Origin: Gnetum montanum
Lineage: Eukaryota > Streptophyta > Gnetopsida > Gnetales > Gnetaceae
Direction: 5' to 3'
Assembly: GCA_015680685.1 (NCBI GenBank)
Contig: MNCI01005578.1
Coordinates: forward strand, 444,586 to 503,545
DNA: 58,960 bases
The notes below the pieces were generated by a model that made no database searches, was not told where the DNA came from, and worked only from the letters and a program-made list of their open reading frames with translations. This document shows, piece by piece, positions 42,787 through 56,009 of the stretch (position 1 is its first letter; each line of letters begins with the position of its first letter). The position numbers and the translations under genes were made by a program.

Positions 42787-44320
42787 ATATATATATATAT
42801 TATATGCATAGTGTATTGTGCATGGCATAAAACATATATGTTAAACATCTAATATATGTTGTATTTTTTTAAAAAAAAATCTAGCACCTCCACAACACAT
42901 TTCTACTCACTGCCTTCCTCATCCCTGTTCATTGGGTAATTTCTGTTCTAAAACAGAAACTATTTTTCATCCTAATTCTTCATTTTTGAACCATTTTCAG
43001 CCCAATTTCTTTTGTTTGAAGCTTGTTTCTTCTATTTTTAAACACATGTCAAGCTCGCATGTCACACTGCATGTGATTCTTCCACTTATAAATAGATTAT
43101 GGCCTTTGGTATGTCTTGTTTCGAATTGTAAGGGGCTTCTAGTTTGTTAGTTCAAATCGAAGTTAAAAGCTAATTTTGGGCATCTTAGCAAGTAAGGAAG
43201 ATTATTTTAATTTCTTTTTCATATGATGGTCCTATTTTGTTATAAATCCCATAAGGAACATTATTTTAGTTTTCTTTTCATATGGCTATCCTATTTTTTT
43301 GTGGATCCTACCTCTTTGCTTTCTAGCTTTCTTTTCTTCTTTTATGCTTTTGATTATTATACCAAGATTCTGCCAAATTTTATTCATTTTGCGTTTGTTT
43401 TTGTAACATGGAAATTACTAGTTTAATCATGAAGAAATCATATTCTATCTTTTGGATGAATTTTTGGATTTGTGGGAACCTTGCCAAACCTAATATGAAT
43501 ATTTAATGAATATTTTTGATTTGCTCATGGCATAAGCATGATTTTGTGAGAATTTTGACTATTACAGATTTTTGTCTATTTTGGAAAATTTAGCTCATAA
43601 TATAAACATGATTTTGTGACAATTTTGTGGAATTTTTGCTACCATGGATTTTGTCTATTTTGGAAATCATTTGAAATTTTTGAATAAAGTAATAATTATG
43701 TAATCATTTATGCTCAGTTGGTAGTGGGAGTCACAAGTCTTTTAGATGCCATCATCTGCATGCAATAGTGGTATGTTCTTTAGTGGAACCCATCCCACAA
43801 GAACAAAGATAGTTGAATAGATTTCCTACCCTAGATTTTGATTTGTAAGTTCATGTGAGGGTATGGATTTAACTGAGATCATGGCACTAAGCAGTTGAGT
43901 CTAGTGGAGTTGCGGTGAGCCATAGTCAAGACCTATCCTTCTGATGATACGTGTGCCTTGGTCATTAAGGATGTTAGTAGTAAGGCTATTACCAAGACTT
44001 GGCCATGAGTGACTTGCTTGGGGTCACAAGGCTAATCCAATGATAGTAATGAGGTTATTCCAAGAGTTGTTGGTAAGTCTCTTTGGTAGTAAGAATAACC
44101 AAGATCTAACCTTTGAATATCACTAGTTAAAATATACATTTTATAGATGTTACTAGATAAATTTGTGATATTTCTAAATAGTAAAATGAGTTAAAGAATT
44201 ATCTGATGATAGTAAGTAGGTTATTCTAAGACCTAATGGTTCCTATTGGTAGTGAGGATAACTATGAACCTATCCTTCAGAGATGCTTAGATAAAATATG
44301 CATCTTTTGGATTTCTTTTA
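42787..44320 (+). repeat. Chromovirus-like LTR H, right part
   Basis: Continues from 29132 after B. A TATA box (TTATAAATAG) near 43081-43090 matches the one of LTR G near 47414. The block at 43840-43980 (GATTTTGATTTG, ACTAAGCAGTTGAGTCTAGT) matches 48075-48175. It contains a diverged 170-bp duplication (44040-44150 and 44210-44310). The small ORFs at 42932-43426 are not supported as genes. Confidence 0.6.
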
Positions 44321-45454
44321 AATATTTTGATTTCTTTTAAATATTTATAAAAATTGTGGCTTTCCTAAACTTAAAAAAAATTTTGAATATTTTATTAGAA
44401 ACCTACACCTATGGTGTAGAGACACCTCTTTCGATTCCCTTGTTCCACCCTACATGTTATGTATCTTTTTGTGTTGATTTTGTTGAGGATTTTTCTTGGA
44501 TGTATTATCATGTTTTAGGATGTTTTGGCCTCATTTTGATGAGTTTAGGAGGTTCTAGGATCTATGGGGACTTATTGGGAGGCATTTGAAGGCTTCTGGC
44601 ATCAAAAGGAGCACTTTTATTTTTGGCACCTTCAAAAGAGACGTCTTTGCAAACAAAAAAACATCTTTCCAAAGACATCTTCCTTGAAGTAAAAAGATCT
44701 CCAGCCCAGAGAAGACATCTTCCAAAAATATTAAATGTCTTTCCCATGACCAGGGCTTTCACAGAAGACATCTACAAGAAGCCAAAGATGAGCTAGACGC
44801 ATGGGGAACCTTCCAAAAACACCCATTCCAATTCAGGAAATAGCCAAAGCAAGATGGAAACAGGAAATGCAAGATGGAAACAGCTAGGGAGAAGCTAAGA
44901 AGACTTGCGAAATAACTAGAAAACCTCAATTTAACTTGAGGAAAGGTTTCTAGGGTTTTTACCTTCCATTTTCTTATAAATATTGATGTAATTCATTATT
45001 TCTAGGTGCCAAAGTGCCAAGTGCCGCAATACCAAGTGTCGCAGTAGCAAGTGTTGAAGTGCTAAGTGCCAAAGGCTAAAGATCCCAATAGAGGGCAAGA
45101 GAAAGAGAGATCTTAAGGGAAGAGAGCTTGTGCAAGAAGAGAACTTGTGTAAGGAAGTTGAGTGAGAGGTAAGGGAGAACACTTGAGAGAGATTAGGAGA
45201 ATCTCTTATAAGTGTATTGTCTTGAGCTTGGGCTCCATTGTGAATAATTAAGAATTAAGAGAGGACAAGTGTGACCTCTAAGATCCTTGGGAGAGTTGTG
45301 AGTTGAGCTTGGCTCCTCATCTTTGATGTATTTTATATGTATTTTGAGAATTATCTTAATATAAGTGAGATTTTCTCCATTTTATTATGTTATTCAATTC
45401 TAATCTAGATCTAATTCAAAGTTTTGGATTGGATCCTATTGGGGTCCATCAAGG
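44321..45454 (+). repeat. LTR-like sequence with AAGACRTCTT palindromes and a TATA box
   Basis: No coding frame. Palindromic AAGACGTCTT/AAGACATCTT copies occur at 44638-44775 (four to five). A TATA box (CTTATAAATATT) lies at 44972-44983 and is followed by AGTGCCAAGTGCC-type short repeats (45005-45070) and a long AG-rich leader. The layout is that of an LTR promoter, but ends, duplications and a partner copy were not found, so the family is unknown. Confidence 0.4.
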
Positions 45455-48290
45455 TGTAACACCCTTGTATCAACCTAGCCCATAACCTGAGACTTTTGGC
45501 ATGAACCTTTGCACTCCTCCTGCATTTTGATATAAAGTGCCTAGAGTAATCATGGAAACTCTAGAAGTGGGACATGGGATAAAAGGTGATTCATTTCTAT
45601 ACAACATGGACATTATGAACTTGAAAAATAATTTTTGTATATTTTGTATTTTTATCAAATAAATACCTTGCACACTTTTCTACTACTTAAGCCATGTCCC
45701 TATTTTTGCGAATAAATAGTAAAGTATGATAGATATGAATTTGCCATCTATGCCATTAGGACCATGAGAATGCAAGGAACACTCTTCATTTTGGCATGCA
45801 CTATATGTTTGGAAAAAATGTAATATTATTTATTATATATTATTATTTTATTAATTAATTTGGTAGATTTCAAATGTAAATATTTTTATTTCTATAGGTC
45901 CAATTAAGGTGAAACAAGTGTCATTGGGATAGTTATTTTACATACTATTTTATGATGTAATTAGTGAAATTTTTAAAGATCTTCATTTTAGTGGTTATGC
46001 AAATCTCTATTATTCTCTATTTAAAATTTTATTTAATTAAGTATGCAAGTAATTTTAACTTTTGTTGTGTTGTATTGCTCTACTATTTTATGCTTATAAT
46101 TAATAATTTTTATTTATTTTATGACATACTTTTAATTTAGTAAATTAAGGTTAAATCCAAATCCTTGGGGTTTCATAGCATCTCTATTAGTTATTTAGAG
46201 GATGTTATAATAATTACTAGGAGTGTTACAACTATCCTTATGTTGAGAATCTTTATCATTATTTATAGTCCATTTGTCAATATAAATTTTAATCTTTGAG
46301 TTAATAGTATTCTTGTCATTAGAAAAAAATTTCCTTACAAGTTATTTGTTAAGACTAATCAATACTTCTTATAGTACAAGTATAAATAATTACAAAAGTT
46401 TCTGACTTCTCTAGTTTCTTTATTACTAATTAATGTTTCTTATTATTGATTTTTCCTTAATTTTTTCTATCTTTAGCTTCATCTCTAGTTTTTTTTCTAG
46501 CTCCTTGACAACTATTTGGAGTCTAGATTCTATTTTGTAATTATTTAGCATCTTGTTAGCATCTATTAGAAGCACTTAGCATTGAAATTTTTCTTATTCT
46601 CAAAATCAGCAACCAACATTAATTCATAAATTAATTTCCCTTGAACATTATTTTTTATTTAGTTTTATAATAGTTTCTTGAGGTTTCAATTTGAAGATTG
46701 TCTTCAAATTTGGATTTGTTTTACTTTTATTTGGATTTTTATTTTGTTGGTCAAATCAACACTGGATGTTAACTCAAATGTTGATTTACTATCTCTGTGC
46801 TTGAAATTAATATCAACATCGCCATTTGTTGTGACAACTTGAAATTTGGCTTAAGTTTAATTCTTTAATTTAAATGTATTAGATGTGTTTCAATAAGTTA
46901 TTTTTAATTCTTGAGTTAAATAATAGCAGTATATTGTTGTTAAATTTTTATATCATTTTTATTTTTATATATATAATGAATGAATCTTGAAATCCAATTA
47001 TTCTTGAAATTTTTTCTTTTGTTAGTTTTTATGTCTATTTAATTCTGCATATTATATTCTATATAACGATCATGTTATTATATAACACTTTATTTATGGA
47101 GTGTTTGGAACTCATCCCTACTCAAACAACACTGTTTATAAATATTCATCTTTAAATTGGAGTCTTAAATGTTTTTAGTCATTCCTATGTATTTGTAAAA
47201 GTAACCTCTTAAGAAAGTATCTTCAATTGACATTGTATCAAAAGTTTGATCATACCAATTTGTCTAGAACATTGAAAAACATAGGGTTTGATCCTTGGTT
47301 CATCAAGATGAAAGGTATAATATTTCTTTATTTTCTTTTTGATTAGCTACATGTTAGTTTTATGGTTTGAATTGTGTCCAACACATGTGACATGCATGCA
47401 AAACCAAACTACTATAAATAGCCTACTTCTTTTCTTTGAATTCTACATCGATCATTTTGTACTTAAGCCATGTGAGGTAGAGAGGAAAGTGAGGAAGGAA
47501 GAATATTATGGGAATTTAGTAAGGAAAAGACAAGAGATAGTAAAATTTTAGAGGAAACGAAAGAAAAGAAAAAATAAAGATTTTAAAAGTTTTAAGCTAT
47601 GCATAAATTTTCTAAGAAGACTTATTTAATTTTTATTTTCATGATGTTGCCCTATTTTATTGCGGGTTTCTTGCACTTCCTTCTTACTATCCAACTCTTT
47701 GTTATTATCTTATTATTTTTATTATTAACTCAAGAATCTAAACAATATTTTATGATTTTAAATATTTTTTGTATGAAAATTATATTAAATTTCTATTCAA
47801 TTCATTTTATATCCTCTTAGTAAAGTTTCTATGATTTATGAAAACTCTGCCAAACTTATTTCCTGAATATTTAATGATTCTTTTGCATTATTCTTTGGTA
47901 TAGAACAAAATTTTATGGAATCTTAGTTATTTTTTGAAATTTTTGAAAATAAGAATATGAAAGAAAATAAGATAAAACATGGTATATGTGACTAGATGTT
48001 GGGTAGTTAGTAATGAGAACAATAAATGTTTATGATGTTCCCATTTGCATGAAGGATTAGTATTTATTTCCATCCTCAAATTTTGATTTATAACATCATG
48101 TACAATTATGGATTTAGGCAAGGTCATAACACTAAGTAGTTAAGTCTAGTAAGGATAGTGAGATATAGTCAATACTTGGGCTTTCAATGTGTGTGCCATG
48201 ATTGGCTTCCAAGGATATATTTTAAGATGTGTATTGTGGTTGGCTACTATGTTAAGAGTGAATATTTTCCCAAGAGTTGACTACTAGGAA
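45455..48290 (+). repeat. LTR of element G (chromovirus), limits approximate
   Basis: Starts TGTAACACCC, a common start of long chromovirus LTRs, although a clean end was not found. The part from 46820 on aligns with LTR H. TATA box (CTATAAATAG) at 47413-47422. The region 46231-46820 is AT-rich without recognisable content. A length near 2.8 kb would fit Del/Tekay-type elements. Confidence 0.45.
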
Positions 48291-50500
48291 CTAGCTTTAT
48301 GCCACTTAGGATGATATGATGTTAGCAACTAAACAATGGTGGGTTGAAAAAGAAAGAAATAGACACTAGAAAGCTGAGGAAATAGAATGAGAATGTTCAC
48401 CCAGGCATTCAAGGGTTGATTTCTCTTCAAAGCTTATAAGGAAAAGAAGGAGGATGAATCTAAATGATTATTTCAAAGATTTATGACAATTTATGAATAT
48501 GATTATAAATTCTTTAAATTATGTGAATTTGTTTCCTATGTTCTTGAAGATTAATTTGTCTATACTAGAATATTTATAAAGGTTTAAAATCCTTCATCAA
48601 ATCCATTATTGTAGCACTGGCTATAGATACTCATGAGGAAGCACAAGCTAAGTCCATAAATATGGAAAGAGAGCAATTGGAAGATGGAGTATGAACAAAT
48701 ATAAAGAGAATTAAAGAAGCCCTAGTTGGGTTTGAACAAGGAAAAACAACCTAGGGAATCAAATGAACCAACTTAATAATAACCTAGTGAACTAAATGGA
48801 CTAGCTTAACAATCTAATCCTTGATTTTTGATAAGAAAAAATGTCTACTTTTATTCTGATGAACTCAATCACTTAAAGAGAGACCGTCCAAAATTTGTTC
48901 AAAGAGAAAATTTCATGTAAGGTAGGAAAATGGAAAAAATGAAATAAAATTCTAGGATTATTTAAAAAGATAGATGGGTTGCCTATAATCAAGAAAGAGG
49001 TGAAAGCTATGAATCTTATGTAAATGTACTCTATACTAAAAAAACATTATTGAAGAATAACTTAACACTATTGTTGAAAATGTAGTTATGCTTTACATAC
49101 AATCTCTTCTTATTCTCTTTTGATCCTAGAGCTAGTAGTTCTTTTATTGATAATTAAATAGTTGAAAGATTAAATTTATCATATACAAAATTAGAGACTA
49201 CATTATTTATTCAAGCTATGTAACATTGTAGATATATTGTAGAAAATGTATGTAATGAGATCTTGAATATAAGATAGGGAGTGAAATGCAACTATATTTA
49301 TCAAGGATTTAGAATAATATGATATTATCTATGAAATTGATTAGTTAAGCAAGTATAATGGATTTGTTTATTGGAAAACTAAGATGGTACAATTGAAGTT
49401 AGTGGATGAATAACAAGTCTTGATAGTTGCTAAAAAGAGATTTATTAAAATGTTAAAAAAGCATCATGCTTGTTCTATGGCAATTGTTAAATCAAAAAAT
49501 AAGAAAAGTGATGTTTTTTATGTTCTAGTGGTCAATGAACTTCTAGACATATTTATAATAGAATTTCTTAGGTTACTTTCTAAGAAGAAAATAGAAGTAG
49601 AGATAACTTTTAAACTAGGAACGAACCTAATTTCCAAAGCACCATACCCAATGTCTTAAGTTGAGTTAGGAAAACTAGAGATTCAAGTGCAATAACTCTC
49701 AATAAGTGTCTTATTTGACCTAGTGTTTCTCCTTGAGGTGAATTAGTACTATTTGTAAAAAGAAAAATGGAAACTTAATAAGATGACTCATTAATTATAG
49801 ATAGTTGAATGAAATTAAAATTAAGAATAAATATCCTCTATCCATGATAGATGATTTATTGGATCAACTTAGAGATGAAGCTATGTTTTCTAAACTAGCA
49901 TTAAAATTTATAAATTATCCATTAAAAATTAAAGAGGATGATGTTTGAAAGACTGTATTAATGAAAAGATATGGAAACCATGAATTTTTTATATGGTTCT
50001 TTAGAATGACAAATGCTTCTACCATAGTTAAGAATTTAATGAATAATATGTTAAGGTCCTTGGATCATCACAAAAAACCTCAATTCTAGTTCCACTAAGT
50101 GGGACCTTAGGACAATCGGTGGATGAGCAAAAATCAACCTTTTTTCAAGTGACTACACCTAGGCTATAACCCATGTCTTTGGACATAAGAAACAAGCATC
50201 TTACCATCAATTCAAATGATATTCCTTAATAGTGTGTTAAGGACCTATGTATATAAATTTGTAATATCATTAATTAATGATATTATAGTATATTTCTAAA
50301 ATGAGAAGAAACTTGTCGATCATGTAAGAAAAGTATTACAACTTCTAATAGAGAATCAATTATATGCTCAATCATCTAAGTGTTTAATGAGTGATGGATA
50401 TATCTATAGCTAACCATAGGATTCTACAAGCATATGTATGGATCTTTTCATAATCTATAGAAGGGATAACCTAAACATCTAGGAGTATTATTTGTTAATC
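48291..50500 (+). pseudogene. Decayed chromovirus gag-protease-RT of element G
   Basis: Gag traces: TKQWWVEKERN near 48330, and after repair of stops by eye the YEYDYKFFKLCEF and AIDTHEEAQAKS segments (48490-48665). A knuckle remnant is near 48840. Protease trace near 49120 (FDPRASSSF; Gly changed). RT begins at 49530 with an ELLDIFIIEFLRL then GTNLISKAPYPMS segment, typical of chromoviruses, and continues NKYPLSMIDDLLDQL (49830) and, after the SINE-like insert, FVISLIDDIIVYF (50265). It is one of the oldest elements here. The part after RT is not recognisable. Confidence 0.65.
50049..50243 (-). mobile_element. SINE-like insertion in RT of element G
   Basis: The RT reading breaks at ATGTTAAGG (50049-50057) and resumes after GTTAAGG at 50243. 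This leaves a direct repeat of GTTAAGG around an insert of about 185 bp. On the minus strand the insert has GATGGTAAGATGC and, 35 bases on, GGGTTATAGCC, resembling tRNA boxes A and B. Confidence 0.5.
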
Positions 50501-50507
50501 ATATTTT

Positions 50508-50909
50508 TGTAAGACAAAATTTGTGGCTTGCACAAGAAATTTACATGCATAGATAACCAGAAATGCATAATGTGGAAGCAAATGAAACTGACCTCTAGCC
50601 ATTGATGCCTTGACTTAAACTTGGCATTCAGATTATTCTTTCACACCAACGCTCTGCAACGATGGTGTATGCAACCTCTAACCATCTGTGCAAGGGACCA
50701 GGATTGCAATCCTGTTATGATTTGTAGTGCCTTTGTTCTCTCTTAAATGAATAAACCATCTACAATTCATTAACTCTTAAATGTAATTCCTTATATGGTA
50801 ACTAGCTTTATGAATAAACTAATGTTCATTCTCGGTCTTGCCATATGTGAATTTTGTCTCATAATTGTATGCACAAACCATATGAGAAAATAGCACAACT
50901 ATATGTACA
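50508..50909 (-). repeat. 3' LTR of element E
   Basis: Starts TGTAAGACAAAATTTG on the plus strand and aligns with 55618-56009 over the first 240 bases. The inner edge is set at TATGTACA (50909) by comparison of ends and is approximate. Confidence 0.75.
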
Positions 50910-51088
50910 ATAAATTATATTATGGAACCAAGTCCCATCCAAACTACATGATCCTTAAATGAATTCTATGGCATTCCTTTTGTCGATGGATCAGCTATCA
51001 TCAATTCAGTGCATATATGCTCAATGACCACTTTTTCTTCCTTAATGTATTCCCTTATGGCTAAGTACTTTATGTCGATGTATTTACT

Positions 51089-51391
51089 TCAGTTGCCACT
51101 TTTATTATTCTTAATCATAAAGACAATAGTTGAATTGTCACAAAACATTCTTAGTGGCCTAGATATAGAATCCACAATTCTAAGACCTAATATGAAACTC
51201 TTTAATTTTACACCATGTGAAGTAGCCTCAAAAAAAGAAACAGACTCTACCTGCATGGTGGAAGTAGCAACCAAAGTTTGTTTTCCACTCCTCCAGGATA
51301 TAGCTCCTCCAACTAGCATAAAAACATAACCAGATGTTGATTTCCATGAATCAACATAGCCAACAAAGTCTAAATTAGAGTAGCCAGTCAC
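51089..51391 (-). pseudogene. RNase H of element E
   Basis: A frame of 100 codons holds GYSNLDFVGYVDSWKSTSGY, SWRSGKQTLVATSTMQVE and FCDNSTIVFMIKN, the standard copia RNase H motifs. Glu of the usual STTEAEY segment is preserved as VE. The frame is the end of pol next to the 3' LTR. Confidence 0.82.
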
Positions 51392-52507
51392 CTCTAAGGA
51401 GTCAGTTCATTTATACATAAGCATGTAATCTTTTGTACCTTGAAGGTACCTCATCGCTTTCTTTGCAGCCCTCCAATGGTTAATACCAAGATTACTCTAA
51501 TATCTATTCAACATTCCGACAAAAAATGCAATGTCAAGTCTTGTGCAGACCTAAGCATACATAAGGCTTCCAACAGTTGAAGCATATGAATGTTGCTCAT
51601 ATGAATTTTCTCTAAATCATTCCTAAAGCACTAGTTCAAATTGAACCTGTCACCCTTCACAATGGGTGCTATACTTGGTGAACAATCTTTCATCTGAAAC
51701 CTCTCTAAAAGATCATTGATATAGGTTTCCTGCAATAGTCCCAAAATACATCTAGATATGTCCCTATGGATTTGAATGCTAATTGCATAAGATGCCTCAA
51801 CCATATCGTTCATGTCAAAATTCTTTGAGAGAAAATGGTTTACCTTGTATAGAAATCCACTATTATTGGTTGCAAGAAGTATATCATCCACATATAGAAC
51901 AAGAAAATAGATTTTTCTTCCACTGACCTTTTGGTCTATACATTGATCCATGATGTTTTCTTCAAAACCAAATGAAGTGATGATATCATGGAATTTTAAG
52001 TGCTATCGATGGGAGGCCTGTTTCAATCCATATATGGATTTCTTGAGCTTGCATACCAATTTCTCACCATCACTAGAGGAAAATCCTTGAGGTTGTTTCA
52101 TATAAACCTCTACCTATAGATCACCATTGAGGAATGCTCTTTTCACATCCATTTGATGTAATTCAAGATCAAAATGAGCAACCAATGCCATGATAACACA
52201 AAGGGAGTCCTTCCTAGATATAGGAGAAAAGGTCTCATTGTAACCTATTCCCTCTTTCTGAGTGAATCCTTTAGTGACAAGTTTGGCCTTATATCTTTCA
52301 ATGTTGCCCAATGAGTCTTTCTTAGTCTTGAAGACCCATTTTCATCCAATGGCTTTTACATCATCAGGCAACTTTACAAAATCCCAGACTCCATTAGATG
52401 ACATAGATTTCATCTTATCTTTCATGGCATCATACCACAAGTTAGATTCCTTACAACTCATGGCTTGTGAAAATGTTTCAAGATCATTTTTAACTCCTAT
52501 GTTGTAG
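51392..52507 (-). pseudogene. Reverse transcriptase of element E
   Basis: Pieces: YKAKLVTKGFTQKEGIGYNE and MDVKRAFLNGDL (52311-52114), and FLVLYVDDILLATNNSGF with KNFDMNDM (51951-51631). These are the typical copia RT blocks including YVDD. Stops separate the pieces. Confidence 0.85.
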
Positions 52508-53215
52508 TCAAACTCCTATAGATACATCATATAGTCACTATGAATCATTGATCACCTTCTCTAGTAGATCTTCTAAATGTTGGTTCATCATTCTCTTGAG
52601 GATCATGATGTTCAACAAGCTATTCAACAAGTTATAGTATCTATTGTTCAAATAGATATACTACTTCTTGATCAGTAGTTTGTGGAACTTCAATGACTGG
52701 TTGTTATTCATTACACATTTGTGCTCTAGGAGTATTGTGCACAACAATCAGACTATCATTTGAAGTAGTGGGTTGAGCATCTGTATGATCTATCTTAGAA
52801 ATAATGTTCCAAGATCTACTTCTCCTACTAATTAAGTCATTTTCAAGAAATTTACCATTCCTTGATTCCACAAACCTAGGAGTATGTGATGTGCAATAAA
52901 ATCTATATTCTTTAGATCATTCAGCATATCCAATGAAATACCCACTTATGGTCCTTGGTATAGCTTCTTTTCTTATGGATTATAAACTCTTATTTCAGAC
53001 AAGCATCCCCAAATGTGTATATGTCACAAACTCAATTTCCAAAATTTTCATAATTCAAATGGTGTCTTTGAGATAACCTTGGTTGGAACTCGATGTAATA
53101 TATACATTACCTTCTTGAGAGATTCATTCCACAAGGACTTAGAAAGCTTGGAGCTACTAAGCATACTCCACACCATGCCCAATAACATTTCATTCCTTCT
53201 TTCTGCCACACCATT

Positions 53216-53973
53216 CTAGTCTAGAGAACTAGGAATAGTGTATTGGACAACAATTCCATGCTCTTGAAGAAACCTAGCAAATGGACTAGGTGCTTGTCCA
53301 TCATTAATATATCTACCATAGTATTCACCACCTCTATCAGATCTCACTAACTTTATTTGCTTATCGCATTGTTTCTCTACTTCAACCTTAAACACCTTAG
53401 AGGCATCTAAAGCTTCCCTCTTGTTATGAAGCATGTAGAGATACATATAATGTGAGTAATCATCAATAAAGGTAATGAAATACTTTTGACCATACGCATC
53501 CATATTTGGACAAAAAATATTTGTATGTATGATCTCTAATATGTTTAAACTTATCTTGGCATATTAATCTACTTTCCCTTTATGCAGTCCACACAAGTGT
53601 CAAATCCAGTAAAATCTAGAGTACTAAGTACTCCATCATTTACAAATCTCTCTATTCTCTCAATAGATATATGTCCTAATCTACGATGCCACAACATGGA
53701 GGATTCGTCATTCATAACACATCTCTTAATGCTAGCATGAACATGCATAGAAGTATAAGAAGTTTTCTTTTGTAAATTAATGTTGAAATGACCATCTATC
53801 AATGTACCCCTTCTAATAAGTTCAAATCTATAATATAGAATAGATATAGTGTCTGAAAAATTAAAGGAAAATCCCAATGATACAAGCCTTGAAATACAAA
53901 TTAAACTCCTTGAAAAACTTGGAATATAAAATTTCTTTTCCAACTCTAAAACAAAACCACTACTTAAAACCAA
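53216..53973 (-). pseudogene. Integrase of element E
   Basis: The pre-integrase zinc domain reads WHRRLGHISIERIERF then CVDCIKGK (53720-53570). The catalytic core has FITFIDDYSHYMYLY and KLVRSDRGGEY (53490-53310). A shift lies between the two frames near 53510-53560. The third acidic residue lies beyond the frame end at 53216. Confidence 0.82.
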
Positions 53974-53999
53974 TTTTCATGTTTTAATTTCCTCCACAT

Positions 54000-55000
54000 G
54001 TGAACACATCTTGTTGCCTGAATAGATGCATGACTCACTTCCCACTAGCTTCCTTAGGTTTTGCACCCCCTGCAAGGAATTGGTAACATGAATTGTAAAA
54101 CCAAAGTCAATCCACCATGTGTCATGGCCAACATAAACCATATTATATTCAAAAAAAATAAGTGAGAGTTAAGTACCTTTCTTTTTAATCCATTTTTGAT
54201 ATTTAGGATAATCCTTCTTTATGTGTCCTTTATTTTTGCAGAAAAAGCATCTAGATTCCTTCTTAATATTAGCTTGTGTAGGCAATTTGACCTTCCACTT
54301 GCCTTTGGCTTGTTCTTTATTCTTTTCTTGTGTGACTAGATACACACTCTCTTTCGCTTCCATCACAAGTCTACCCTCTTCTTACACACACATGGTCACT
54401 AGTTCATTGATTGACCATTTGTCCCTATGTGTGTTATAAGAAATCTTAAAGCATTCGTACTATGGTGGGAGCATGTTTAAAATGTAGTGCACAAGTAAAG
54501 ATCCTAACATCTCAAACTCAAGTGTTTTTAGTTGAGCCACTATATCCCTTATTTGCATGATGTGCTCACACACACCATGAATTTTAGTGAGCTTCATGGA
54601 TGAGAACTTCATTATTAATGTGTTAGCCAACACTTTGTCTGATGACTCAAATTGTTCATCAATTGCCTTTAACAAAATGTGCACATTGTCATACTATTCC
54701 AATGAACTATCCATACCAGTCGAGATCTTGGTTTTTATGAACATGACACAAAGATGATTAGATCGCTCCCATTTTTCATAATTACCAATATCATCTGGAT
54801 GGCTAGTTGTTGTAACGATAGGTGGTTCATCCTTACAAATAGCATAATCAATGTCCATCTAGCCTAAATGAAGAAGCATTCTCTCCTTCCACATCTTATA
54901 ATTATTACCCTTTAATTCAAGAATGTCACATTTAAACCTAGAGTAGCTTACAAGTTGTACAACTACATAATTAAACATGCTTATGTCACTAAATTTGAGG
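54000..55000 (-). pseudogene. Gag and protease of element E
   Basis: Gag begins near 55000 (DILELKGNNYKMWKERML) and continues in 54684-54460 (UBN2-type copia gag). The zinc knuckle CFFCKNKGHIKKDYP has Tyr in place of the last Cys. The protease active site near 54100 reads WIDFGFTIHVTNS, where copia proteases have Asp-Ser-Gly, so it should be inactive. Confidence 0.72.
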
Positions 55001-55600
55001 TTAAAATACCATAAGACATGTTTACCAATGTAAATCATGTAAAAATATAACTCAAATGACATAAAATTTCCTATGGGCCAAATTTTAATTCAAACATATT
55101 CATATATTCTTACAATGAAACTATTAAATTATATTTCTTTTCTTAGTCCATGTGGGCAAATTAAGAAAAATAATTTAACATATCATCCTAATTAATCATA
55201 TTAAATATAATAAAAATTTCTATGGGATAAATTTTATTATATTCAATATGATTAATCACAAATTAATTTTCCATATGTGATCCAAAACTTTTAACAATTT
55301 TGCACAATTAAAGATGCTATGGCTACTCTCTAATTGTACAAAAAAAAAAAGATCACAAGTTATAATTTTATGCAGGAAAAACTATGCATTACAAAATTTT
55401 TAACATTCTTTAAATCAAGCAACTTTATGCATAGTTCAAAACCCCAAAATATCACCTAAATGGGCACCTATCACACCTTGTAGAAAGGACCCACACAACC
55501 AATGCTACAGAGGTTAGTAACTTTATAGGGATGTCCATCACAATCATAAATAGGCCTTCCACTTACTAACTAGTAATGGCATCAAGATAGAGACAAAGAT

Positions 55601-55615
55601 GAAGCTTTGATAACA
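55601..55615 (-). promoter_or_regulatory. Primer-binding site (initiator tRNA-Met) of element E
   Basis: Minus-strand TGTTATCAAAGCTTC, two changes from the standard TGGTATCAGAGC start. It lies two bases from the 5' LTR. Confidence 0.75.
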
Positions 55616-55617
55616 AA

Positions 55618-56009
55618 TGTAAGAAAATTTTTTTGGATTGCACAAGAAATTTACATGCATAGATAACTAGAAATGCATAATGTGGAAGCAAATGGAACTA
55701 TCCTTTAGCCATTGATGCCTTGAATTAAACTTGGCATTCAAATTCTTCTTTCACACTGGTGCTCTACAATAATAATGTATGCAACCTCTAAGCATCTGTG
55801 AAAAGGAACAGAACTGCAATCCTATTGTGATTCATGGTGCCTTTGTTCTCTTATCAAGAATGAATTTATAGGCCACAAAATTAGTTACCATGAGAAATTA
55901 GAAAAAAATAAGAGACCCAATGCCAATGCATAAATGCGTTAGTAGATATGGAAGCCACCTTGATGTGTTAACGTATGTGTAAACATGGAAACGCATAACG
56001 CATGTTACA
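55618..56009 (-). repeat. 5' LTR of element E
   Basis: 392 bp, TGTAAGAAAA to ATGTTACA, followed by the ATTTT duplication. Confidence 0.8.

Larger units (their letters stand above)
50508..56009 (-). mobile_element. Element E: Ty1/copia retrotransposon
   Basis: 5.5 kb between LTRs 50508-50909 and 55618-56009, flanked by ATTTT on both sides (50503-50507 and 56010-56014). Minus-strand order: gag, zinc knuckle, protease, integrase, RT, RNase H, so integrase precedes RT as in Ty1/copia. The primer site matches initiator tRNA-Met. Stops and frameshifts break all parts. Confidence 0.88.

Noticed and set aside
42932-43426. Small ORFs with hydrophobic stretches
   Set aside because: They fall inside an LTR that matches another LTR copy and have no conserved protein features.
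45455-46230. A separate solo LTR from TGTAACACCC to GAGTGTTACA
   Set aside because: The ends look like inverted repeats but flanks CAAGG and ACTAT do not match; a longer LTR of G is equally likely.
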